Shown: positions 35,022 to 42,404 of the stretch, in pieces | How the letters are laid out: each line of letters starts with the position of its first letter | How positions within the stretch are numbered: position 1 is the stretch's first letter | DNA from: Planctomycetota bacterium | GTDB taxonomy: Bacteria; Planctomycetota; UBA11346 | Reading direction: 5' to 3' | Length of the DNA: 64,000 nucleotides | NCBI GenBank assembly: GCA_014193115.1 | Contig: BJHQ01000012.1 | Location: 1-64,000 of the forward strand | Program-made: the position numbers and the translations under genes | The notes under the pieces: generated by a model | Database searches by the model: none | Told to the model about the DNA's origin: nothing | The model's input: the letters and a program-made list of their open reading frames with translations, nothing else

Positions 35022-36077
35022 ATGACTGATCCCGTTTCCGCCGTCCGCACCGCCCTGGCCACGGTCCAGGATCCCGACCTGCACCGCGACCTGGTGGCGT
35101 TGGGCATGATCCGCAACCTGACGGTGGTCGATGAGCTGGCGTCCTTCGATCTGGTCCTGACCACCGGCGCCTGTCCGGTGAAGCAGCAGCTCGAAGACCA
35201 ATGCGTTGCGGCCGCGAAATCAGTGGCGGGCATCCAACGCGTGCAGGTGCGGGTCTCGGCGGAGGTCCCCCAGGGCAAGGGCGCATCCCTGCCCGGAGTG
35301 CGCAACCTGATCGGCATCGGCTCGGGCAAAGGCGGAGTGGGCAAGAGCACGGTCACGGTGAATCTCGCCTGCGCGCTGGCGGCGAGCGGGGCCCGGGTCG
35401 GAGTGCTCGACGCCGACATCTATGGCCCGTCGATCCCGACCATGATGGGGGTGCGCCAGCAGCCCGAGGTGGTCGAGAAAAAACTGGTGCCGCCGGTGGC
35501 CCACGGCGTCGCGCTGATGTCGATGGGTTTCATCATCGAGCGCGACCAGGCGGTGGTCTGGCGCGGACCGATGGTGACCGGCGCCCTCAGGCAGTTCCTG
35601 AACGATGTGGCCTGGGGCGAACTCGACTATTTATTGGTGGATCTGCCGCCGGGCACCGGCGACATCCCGATCAGCCTGGCCCAGACCGCGCCACTGCGCG
35701 GAGCGGTGGTGGTCTCAACGCCCCAGACGGTGGCTCTCGACGACGCCCGGCGGGCCGTGGCGATGTTCGCCAAGGTCAACGTGCCGGTGCTCGGCATCGT
35801 CGAGAACATGGCAGATTTCATCTGCCCGGCCTGCGGCCACAGCGAACCGATCTTCGGCCACGGCGGCGCCGAGAGCGAAGCTCGCCGGCTCGGCATCCCG
35901 TTCCTCGGCCGGGTGCCGCTTGAACCCGGCGTGCGGATCAGCGGCGACGACGGCGTCCCGGTCGTCGTTGCCCGACCCGACAGCCGCAGCGCCGCGGCCT
36001 TCCAGCGCATCGCCCAGGCGGTCGCGGCCAGGATTTCGGTCGAGGCGCTGTCGGTACCAGCGGAAAAAACCACCTGA
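35022..36077 (+). CDS. mrp: Mrp/ApbC-type iron-sulfur cluster carrier ATPase
   Basis: 351 residues. The N-terminal 90 residues form a MIP18/DUF59 domain (ALATVQDPDLHRDLVALGMIRNL, TTGACPVKQQLEDQC). The P-loop ATPase has the deviant Walker A GSGKGGVGKST (100-110), DADIYGPSIPTMMG, LLVDLPPGTGDIPISLAQ and the cluster-binding CPAC (Cys268, Cys271). Such proteins build or hand over 4Fe-4S clusters. It begins 54 bases after coaD and may be co-transcribed with it. Confidence 0.93.
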   Translation: MTDPVSAVRTALATVQDPDLHRDLVALGMIRNLTVVDELASFDLVLTTGACPVKQQLEDQCVAAAKSVAGIQRVQVRVSAEVPQGKGASLPGVRNLIGIGSGKGGVGKSTVTVNLACALAASGARVGVLDADIYGPSIPTMMGVRQQPEVVEKKLVPPVAHGVALMSMGFIIERDQAVVWRGPMVTGALRQFLNDVAWGELDYLLVDLPPGTGDIPISLAQTAPLRGAVVVSTPQTVALDDARRAVAMFAKVNVPVLGIVENMADFICPACGHSEPIFGHGGAESEARRLGIPFLGRVPLEPGVRISGDDGVPVVVARPDSRSAAAFQRIAQAVAARISVEALSVPAEKTT

Positions 36078-36106
36078 TTCGTGCGGATTCCGCACAACCC
36101 AGCGAA

Positions 36107-36475
36107 ACCTTCAGGGCAGGAACTGCTCGACCAGCATCTCGGCCCAGCGCTGGTTGGCCTGGCGGGTGCGGCCGGCGTTGTGCGGCGTGTGGACGACGTT
36201 GTGGCGTCCGAGCAGCGGATCGTTCAGCGGCAGCGGCTCGACATCGAACACGTCAGCGGTCAGGGCCAGTTCGTCGGCCAGCACTCGGCGGCGGATGGCC
36301 GGCACATCGCAGATGCCGGCGCGGGTCACCAGCACCACCAGGCAGCCGCGGGGCTGGGCGTCGATGTGGGCGGCGGTGACCAGGTTCGTGGGCAAGGAGG
36401 CCAGCGCAGGTCCAGTTGACCGAAGTCACGGCATCAATGCCCGGCGGGCGACTTTCGATGATCGCCACGACGAAC
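36107..36475 (-). pseudogene. Fused remnant of Gfo/Idh and 2-hydroxyacid dehydrogenase genes
   Basis: Two fragments lie end to end on the minus strand. From 36475 to about 36385 the sequence (FVVAIIESRPPGIDAVTS, then NWTCAGLLAHE) copies the C-terminal part of the Gfo/Idh gene at 40117-41262. From about 36382 to 36107 it copies the last about 90 codons of the 2-hydroxyacid dehydrogenase at 38179-39195 (VTAAHIDAQPRGCLVVLV ... NQRWAEMLVEQFLP). In the intact operon these parts are about 1.73 kb apart, so this copy carries an internal deletion joining roughly the equivalents of 38450 and 40183. The dehydrogenase part keeps an open frame (36111-36395) but lacks both catalytic and most NAD-binding segments. 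It is a degraded duplicate. Confidence 0.8.
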
Positions 36476-36527
36476 AACGCAAGACGATCGGCATCGTATA
36501 CCGCTGCATCCCAGGCAAGGAACGAAG

Positions 36528-37766
36528 ATGCCGCCGCGAATGCTCGTATTGCTCTGGGGAATGCTCATGGTCACGAATTCGACCTCTGCCGCTGAACATC
36601 CGTCTACCGAACCGCCTCAAGACATGGTCCTGGTACCTGCCGGCAGTTTCACCTTTGGGGCCGGTCCCAAGGAGCGCCAGCTGCTCAATCGGGTTCGCAA
36701 AGAACTGTTGGAAGGAGCGCGTGCAATCCTGCGGTCAGCGGACGGTACGACAGACTTCGCCCAGGCGGAGGACCTGACGACGGTTCTGGCCACAGCCATC
36801 AAGCAGGTCGCTGACGCGCGCAGCCGGGAGTCGAAGCCGCATCCCATTCCTCCGGCGGTTTCGGAAACCGCTGAGGAGACGGCCAACCGCAAGCAGCGCC
36901 TCGCCCAACTGGTGGCGACATCCGAGGTATTGTCCCAGGCTCAAGCCAAGGTCGTTCTGGCCGAGAAGATGGTGTCCTGGCTCAGAGCCGAGGAGCCAGG
37001 AGTGGTTCAGCAGGTCGAAGCATTTTATATGGACAAATTCGCCGTTACCATCGGGCAATACTTGGAATTCTGCAAGGCCACCCAGCATGAGATGCCGTTT
37101 CCCTATAAGTCCGCCGTCGCTGGAGCAGCTTCGAACAAGAGGTTTCCAGAAGTTGCCGACCCCTCATTCATGGATCCGAAGTGCCCGATCACCGCGGTGA
37201 CTCAGCTTGAAGCGAAAGCCTATGCCGCCTGGGTAGGCAAACGCCTGCCCACCGAGATCGAGTGGCAATACGCCGCGCGTGGCGGCCGCGACACGGTCTT
37301 CCCGTGGGGCGATGAACCCTGGGATGGCACCCAGGCCAATCTCGGCGGCGCCTCCCTGGTGAAATTGAATCCGAAATATTCCCCATCCCTTTCCCACCTC
37401 CCCAAGGATGACCGTTTCGCTTGCCTGTCTCCAGTTGGAAGGTTCCCGCCGAATGGTTTCGGCATTTACGACATGGCCGGCAATGCGTCGAACTGGTGCG
37501 ATGGCAATCCCTGGTTCATGAGTTATCTGCTGGTAAAATTGGCGGGGGAACTGCCCAAGGATTTCGTTGAACCGAGGGCCAAGGATCCGTATTTCGGCGG
37601 ACATACGATCGAGGAATGCCAGCCCCTGTGCGGCAGCGGCTATCTCAACACCGAATTTGATGCGCGGGTCACCCACCGCTATGGCACCCTGCTCATGCAT
37701 GGCGAGCCAGAGCGTGGTTTCCGGTGCGTCAGGAACCCGACGGACGGGAGCACCGGGACCAGGTAG
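36528..37766 (+). CDS. Exported SUMF1/FGE-sulfatase-domain protein with long insert
   Basis: 412 residues with a signal peptide (PRMLVLLWGMLMVTNSTSA). The SUMF1 fold is seen in DMVLVPAGSFTFGAG, AFYMDKFAVTIGQYLEFCKAT, AYAAWVGKRLPTEIEWQYAARGGRDTVFPWGDEPW, GIYDMAGNASNWCDGNPW and the final PERGFRCVRN. About 120 mostly helical residues (47-165, ERQLLNRVRKELLEGARAIL ...) are inserted between the first strand and the second block. The active-site cysteine pair expected near the C-terminus of true formylglycine-generating enzymes is not evident, so it is likely a structural or binding relative. AAGGAACGAAG precedes the ATG. It is followed by 412 bases without a gene. Confidence 0.8.
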   Translation: MPPRMLVLLWGMLMVTNSTSAAEHPSTEPPQDMVLVPAGSFTFGAGPKERQLLNRVRKELLEGARAILRSADGTTDFAQAEDLTTVLATAIKQVADARSRESKPHPIPPAVSETAEETANRKQRLAQLVATSEVLSQAQAKVVLAEKMVSWLRAEEPGVVQQVEAFYMDKFAVTIGQYLEFCKATQHEMPFPYKSAVAGAASNKRFPEVADPSFMDPKCPITAVTQLEAKAYAAWVGKRLPTEIEWQYAARGGRDTVFPWGDEPWDGTQANLGGASLVKLNPKYSPSLSHLPKDDRFACLSPVGRFPPNGFGIYDMAGNASNWCDGNPWFMSYLLVKLAGELPKDFVEPRAKDPYFGGHTIEECQPLCGSGYLNTEFDARVTHRYGTLLMHGEPERGFRCVRNPTDGSTGTR

Positions 37767-38178
37767 GATCCGCACCGCTGATCAGCCATCGTGCCTGGCG
37801 AACCCGACAGGGTCCGAACCTACAGGTTGACGATCCAACCTTGGCCCGACCACGCTATTGGCAACAATATCAGACATGCATGTAGGTTGAGAAATAGCAT
37901 GACGAGCGTATCTGATACTATTGGCGACAATGCTCGTCTTCTGCATCCGCCACCGCATCGCGCCGGTCCTGGAGCGCTTTCCTATGATTCAGGTCAACGA
38001 GGCCTTCCACCGCCTGGAACGTGCCAGGCGAGTGCCGCCTGATGTTCGACAACCATCTGGGCTGAAGCTGCCAGCCGGACCGCTCCCAAGCTGCGCTGAC
38101 CCGACGGCGAGGCGATGGCCGCTGCATGGGCGCGGAGCTGCCTGGGTGGAGTTGGGCAGCTCCTTTTCGGGAAGACGT
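37767..38178. other. Intergenic region with a direct repeat pair
   Basis: No convincing gene. A locally AT-rich part holds two copies of CTATTGGCRACAAT (37855-37868 and 37918-37931, 63 bases apart) and, between them, the palindrome GTATCTGATAC near 37908. These may be binding sites for an unknown regulator. Frames through the region are not protein-like. Confidence 0.45.
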
Positions 38179-39195
38179 TCAGGGCAGGAACTGCTCGACC
38201 AGCATTTCGGCCCAGCGCTGGTTGGCCTGGCGGGTGCGGCCGGCGTTGTGCGGGGTGTGGACGACGTTGTGGCGTCCGAGCAGCGGATCGTTCAGCGGCA
38301 GCGGCTCGACATCGAACACGTCGGCGGCCAGGGCCAGTTCGTCGGCCAGCACCCGGCGGCGGATGGCCGGCACATCGCAGATGCCGGCGCGGGTCACCAG
38401 CACCACCAGGCAGCCGCGAGGCAGGGCGTCGATGTGGGCGGCGGTGACCAAGCCGCGGGTCTTGTCGGTCAGCGGCACCATCGGCGCGAAGATCTCAGCG
38501 TCCTGGACCAGACGGTCGAGGTGCCACTCGCGACGTGAGCCGGCGCGGTGGAACGACGGCTCGGTGGCGAAGGGATCCCACGCCGCGACATCGGCCCCGA
38601 GCGCGGTGGCAAAGCTGGCGTAGCGACTGGCGATGTTGCCGGCGCCGACGATGCGCACCCGCTTGCCTTCGAGGGTGCCGTTGGTGAAGCGGCTGTCGTC
38701 ACCGTACTGGTAACCGCGCTGGCCGGGCCGTCCGACGCCGCCAGCCGGTCGGTAATCCCACGGTGCCTGATCGGTGATGATCTGGTGGTGGGTCTGCGGG
38801 ATGCGGCGCAGGCCGCACAGGGTCAGCGCCAGGCCGAATTCGGACACCGACTGGCCCCAGAAGCCTTCGCTCGGCTGGCGATACAACCGGACCCCGCGGC
38901 CGGTGAGTTGGGCGAAGATCGCATCGCGTTCGGTCGCATCCCGCCAGATCTCCAGCACCGCTTCGCGCAGGCCGGTGAACGCCTTCGCGCAATCCAGGGT
39001 CACCGATCCGCCGAGCACCACCAGGCGCTGGACGGTGGCTGGGTCGCTGATCAGCGCGCTCGCCGGGGTCGCTGAGCCGTCGCCCTGGCGGATGAACTCC
39101 ACCGGCCCCTGGGCCTGCCACAGGGCCAGGAAATGATCAGCGGCCCACGGCCAGCTGAGGTCGAAGGAATGGTGGACGATGATGACGCTGCGCAT
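38179..39195 (-). CDS. D-isomer-specific 2-hydroxyacid dehydrogenase family protein
   Basis: 338 residues. The NAD-binding motif is GKRVRIVGAGNIASRYASFATALGADVAAWDP (about 178-210), followed by LVQDAEIFAPMVPLTDKTRGLVTAAHIDALPRGCLVVLVTRAGICD. The catalytic Arg is in VTRAG, the acidic residue in DVFDVEPLP and the catalytic His in HTPHNAGRT. It reduces or oxidises a 2-keto/2-hydroxy acid with NAD(P); substrate unknown. It is the last gene of a minus-strand operon with the DUF6807 and Gfo/Idh genes, suggesting a short catabolic pathway for a sugar or sugar acid. Its 3' third is duplicated at 36107-36382. Confidence 0.85.
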   Translation of the reverse strand: MRSVIIVHHSFDLSWPWAADHFLALWQAQGPVEFIRQGDGSATPASALISDPATVQRLVVLGGSVTLDCAKAFTGLREAVLEIWRDATERDAIFAQLTGRGVRLYRQPSEGFWGQSVSEFGLALTLCGLRRIPQTHHQIITDQAPWDYRPAGGVGRPGQRGYQYGDDSRFTNGTLEGKRVRIVGAGNIASRYASFATALGADVAAWDPFATEPSFHRAGSRREWHLDRLVQDAEIFAPMVPLTDKTRGLVTAAHIDALPRGCLVVLVTRAGICDVPAIRRRVLADELALAADVFDVEPLPLNDPLLGRHNVVHTPHNAGRTRQANQRWAEMLVEQFLP

Positions 39196-39274
39196 GCAGT
39201 GGGTTCCTGGGATTGCGGTTGGTCGTGGTGATCAGACAGGCTGCGCCGGCTCAGCCGTTGGCCGGGCACGGAAA

Positions 39275-40120
39275 TCAGGCGATGAAGCGGTCCCAGCTGG
39301 CCGCGGCCGCGCTGGGATCGATCGGCCCGGGATGGACCAGCACCCGATAGCGGGCAGTGGTGGAGGCGCCGGCGGCCAGGGTCCACGGTCCGGCGATGCA
39401 CCGGCTCGGCGCGATGCCGAGCTGGCCATCGACTCGCCATGGCGACGGATGCTCGGCATTGGCCGGGTGATCCATCATCACCAGGCTGGCGCGGTCGTCA
39501 GCGGCATGGCGGTCCGGTATCGCGATGGCGATCGCGACCCAGCGCGCACGTTGCGCTTCGGCCGCGGTTTGGGTGGAGACCCCCTCGCTGGTGAGCACGG
39601 CGGCGCGATCCTTGGCCTGATCGCGGTAGGGCATGCGCACGAACAATCCGCCATAGGCATACTTGGCGAACGTCAGATCCACCGCCGCGATCAGGGTCCA
39701 GCTCAGGTCCAATTCCAGACTGTTCCCACGATCGTGCAGCGTCCACGATTGGATTTCAGTGAGCAGAGGGCCGCGGTCAGGTGCGCGCCAGTCCGCCACC
39801 ACGGTCCACGCCGCGCGATCAGCTCCGACGCTGGCCGAACCGAGAGGCCGGGGATGGAACGTGCCGTCCTTGGGATCGCCGCGCAGGCCCTCGGTCCAGA
39901 AGCCGAAACCGTTGATGCCGTTGAGCCCGACGTAGAGGCCGTGCTGCCATTTGTGGTGCGGCGGAGCGTCTTCAGTCAACGTCCCGTCACCATCAGGCAC
40001 CGCGATCGGATGGATGAACGGGCGCAGATCGGGATCGGCACGCTGGACCAGCAGCGGAGCGCTTTGGCCGGCTCGTCGGATGGTGATGGCGTGGGGAGCG
40101 GATTCAGCGGTCAGAGTCAT
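39275..40120 (-). CDS. DUF6807 (PmoA-like) family protein
   Basis: 281 residues. The conserved core DAPPHHKWQHGLYVGLNGINGFGFW resembles the HHRSLWFGHGxVNGxDFW motif of DUF6807 proteins (formerly annotated PmoA). YAYGGLFVRMPYRDQ and WVAIAIAIPDRHAADDRASLVMMDHPANAEHPSPW are the later family blocks. These are beta-sandwich proteins commonly next to Gfo/Idh oxidoreductases in PVC bacteria; their activity is not established. The start at 40120 overlaps the stop of the upstream Gfo/Idh gene (ATGA), so I prefer it over the frame's first Met at 40162. Confidence 0.8.
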   Translation of the reverse strand: MTLTAESAPHAITIRRAGQSAPLLVQRADPDLRPFIHPIAVPDGDGTLTEDAPPHHKWQHGLYVGLNGINGFGFWTEGLRGDPKDGTFHPRPLGSASVGADRAAWTVVADWRAPDRGPLLTEIQSWTLHDRGNSLELDLSWTLIAAVDLTFAKYAYGGLFVRMPYRDQAKDRAAVLTSEGVSTQTAAEAQRARWVAIAIAIPDRHAADDRASLVMMDHPANAEHPSPWRVDGQLGIAPSRCIAGPWTLAAGASTTARYRVLVHPGPIDPSAAAASWDRFIA

Positions 40121-41262
40121 GGGTTTTTCAGTTCGCGGGTGAAGGCAGGCAGGTCGATCCACGCCCCGTCGCGCAGCGCTGATTCGTGGGCAAGGATGCC
40201 TGAGCAGGTCCAGTTGGCCGACGTCACTGCGTCGATCGCCGGTGGGCGGCCTTCGACGATGGCCATGACGAATTCGTGGGCCAGGTGCGGATGCGAACCG
40301 CCATGGCCGCTGCCCTGCTTGAATGACAGGTGGCTATCCGGTCCGTCGTAGACGCTGACCCGGGTGTACGGCCGGATCGCTTCGGGCAGGCGGTCGGCGG
40401 CGTCAGGGATGGCGAGGCGTTCCGCCTGCTCGCCGGTGAACAGCACCGGCTTGGCCTCGTGCTCAAGCTGCGCCCACTCGAACGACCGCTTGCTGCCATA
40501 GACATCAAAACTTTCTACATATTCACGGGCGGTTTCGAACAGCGAGCGGGTCATCTCGCAGCCGACCTCGGAACCATCGAGTTGGATGTGCGCCGACTCG
40601 ACCGCGAATGGCGAGCCGTAGCGGATCGCCAGGGTGTCGGCGATCCGGCCCGAGCCGATGCAGGACACCCGCGCCGCCGGCCGCCCGGCCAGGCCGAGCA
40701 TCGGCCCGACGCAGTGGGTGGCGTAGTGCATCGGCGGCAGGCCCTCCCAATAGCCCGGCCAGCCGGCCATCTCCTGCTGATGGGCGGCGCGCAGAAATTG
40801 CAGCCGGCCCAGTTCACCGCGGCGGTAGAGATCCTGGACGAACAGGAATTCACGGCTGTAGACCGTGGTCTCCATCATCATGTAGCTCCGGCCGCTGGCG
40901 CGCTGTGCGCGGACGATGGCGGCGCAGGCCTCGACTGAAGTCGCCATCGGCACGGTGCAGGCGCAGTGCTTGCCGGCGTTTAGCGCGGCGATGCTGTGCT
41001 CGGCGTGGAGCGGGATCGGCGTGTTGATGTGGATCGCATCGATCCCCGGCACCGCCAGCATCGCCTCAAAGCTGGTGAAGCGGCGGTCTTCCGGCACGGC
41101 GAAGCGATCGCCGCAGCGCTTGAGCACCGCCGGGTCGCGTTGGCAGATCGCCGCCACTTCGGCGTGGGGATGGCGCTGATAGATCGGGATGAACTCGGCG
41201 CCGAAGCCGAGCCCAACCAGTCCGATCCTGACCTTCCCTGGATGCTTGACTTGACTGACCAT
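40117..41262 (-). CDS. Gfo/Idh/MocA family oxidoreductase, atypical active site
   Basis: 381 residues. The NAD(P) motif is VRIGLVGLGFGAEFIPIYQRHPHAEVAAIC at residues 11-40, then IDAIHINTPIPLHAEHSIAALNAGKHCACTVPMATSVEACAAI. The usual EKP motif of the family is replaced by TVPMA, so the Lys that normally contacts substrate and cofactor is missing. The C-terminal dehydrogenase domain includes GSHPHLAHEFVMAIVEGRPPAIDAVTSANWT. It is the first gene of the operon with DUF6807 and the 2-hydroxyacid dehydrogenase, divergent from an AraC regulator. A fragment of this gene is copied at 36385-36475. The start at 41262 (MVSQVKHPG) leaves 140 bases of shared promoter region. Confidence 0.88.
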   Translation of the reverse strand: MVSQVKHPGKVRIGLVGLGFGAEFIPIYQRHPHAEVAAICQRDPAVLKRCGDRFAVPEDRRFTSFEAMLAVPGIDAIHINTPIPLHAEHSIAALNAGKHCACTVPMATSVEACAAIVRAQRASGRSYMMMETTVYSREFLFVQDLYRRGELGRLQFLRAAHQQEMAGWPGYWEGLPPMHYATHCVGPMLGLAGRPAARVSCIGSGRIADTLAIRYGSPFAVESAHIQLDGSEVGCEMTRSLFETAREYVESFDVYGSKRSFEWAQLEHEAKPVLFTGEQAERLAIPDAADRLPEAIRPYTRVSVYDGPDSHLSFKQGSGHGGSHPHLAHEFVMAIVEGRPPAIDAVTSANWTCSGILAHESALRDGAWIDLPAFTRELKNP

Positions 41263-41349
41263 GTCTGTGCCTGACCAGCGGAAGTCATCCGCCTTGGGTA
41301 TTGGCGCTATTTTTGGAATCAACGCGAGAATTGGCCATCGCTAAAATCG

Positions 41350-41380
41350 TGTACGACCGCGCATCTGTATTGTACGATCG
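41350..41380. promoter_or_regulatory. Candidate AraC operator, two half-sites 21 bp apart
   Basis: TGTACGACCG (41350-41359) and TGTACGATCG (41371-41380) are direct repeats with a 21-bp period, two turns of the helix. This is the geometry used by AraC-type dimers at adjacent half-sites. They lie between the divergent Gfo/Idh operon and the AraC gene starting at 41404, so they would serve both promoters. The segment is markedly AT-richer than its surroundings. Confidence 0.55.
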
Positions 41381-41403
41381 TGACTTTTTGCTGTACTCAA
41401 TCC

Positions 41404-42318
41404 ATGAGCGCCAGCCGTTGGCTCGCCTTTGCCGTGGCCGCTGATGCGCCGCTGCGCCTGACCATGTGCGGCATCCGTGCGCCCTTGCAGCCATTCGCAC
41501 AGCCGCGGCGGAGCATGCCGGACTTCATCGCGTTCCTCGTGATCCGCGGGGAAATCCGGCTGACCGATGAGATGTCGGATGGCCATGAATCGGTGGTCGT
41601 CGGACCTGGGGAAATCCATGTCGTCGCTCCTGGCATCTGGCAGGCGAGCACCACGCCGTTCCCCTCCGGCATGGTGTTCCTGTGGTTCCACTTCGCGATG
41701 GGCGGCTACGACCTGCTGACCGCCGAAGAGGTCGATGCCGAGGTCCGTTCCCAGCACCGCTCAGGCCAGGGGACTCCGGCGGCAGCCCGGCGCTGGCTGA
41801 TCCCGCGCCAGTTCCAGCTTGGCGGCGACCTGGATGCGATGTCCAAGGCCCACACCGAGCTCCTCGAACACGCCCGCCTGTGGGGCATCGACGATCGCGG
41901 CACCCAGGTGATCGGCGCGGCGATGGTCCACCGCCTCCATCGCGCCTTCTGCGCCAGCCGCCTGCACGGCCGCGAGATCACCAGACTCGAACCAGGCGTC
42001 GCCCACGTCGCCCGGGCCCAGGCCTGGATCCGCCTCCACCACGAACGTCCGATCGCCCTCGCCACCATCGCCCAGGCCATCTCGCTCAACCCAGCGTACC
42101 TCAGCCGCTGCTTCCGCCGCATCACCGGCCAGACCGTCGGCGAGGCCCTGCTCGCAGCGCGGATCGAGACCGCCAAGCGGCTGCTGCTTGATGGCGCCAG
42201 CTGCAAAGAGACGGCCCGCCTCGCCGGATTCGCCTCCAGCAGCTATTTTTGCAGGATGTTCCAGCGCGAGGTCGGCACCTCGCCGACCCGTTACCTGGTT
42301 CTCCGGCGACGGCGCTGA
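41404..42318 (+). CDS. AraC family transcriptional regulator
   Basis: 304 residues. The N-terminal cupin-type sensor half contains VVGPGEIHVVAPGIWQASTT. The C-terminal pair of helix-turn-helix motifs is ARAQAWIRLHHERPIALATIAQAISLNPAYLSRCFRRITGQTVGEALLAARIETAKRLLLDGASCKETARLAGFASSSYFCRMFQREVGTSPTRY (about 208-300, split here only for description). It is divergent from the Gfo/Idh - DUF6807 - dehydrogenase operon, which it probably controls through the 21-bp-spaced repeats at 41350-41380. The start at 41404 gives the usual N-terminus; a GTG at 41380 lies inside a half-site. Confidence 0.88.
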   Translation: MSASRWLAFAVAADAPLRLTMCGIRAPLQPFAQPRRSMPDFIAFLVIRGEIRLTDEMSDGHESVVVGPGEIHVVAPGIWQASTTPFPSGMVFLWFHFAMGGYDLLTAEEVDAEVRSQHRSGQGTPAAARRWLIPRQFQLGGDLDAMSKAHTELLEHARLWGIDDRGTQVIGAAMVHRLHRAFCASRLHGREITRLEPGVAHVARAQAWIRLHHERPIALATIAQAISLNPAYLSRCFRRITGQTVGEALLAARIETAKRLLLDGASCKETARLAGFASSSYFCRMFQREVGTSPTRYLVLRRRR

Positions 42319-42404
42319 ACGGTCAGTTCAACAGCTGGCGTCAAGCAAGCTTGTTGCCAAAGGAAGGATCGGGCTTGTCCTGAACCTTGGCGTCCGCGGA
42401 ATCC

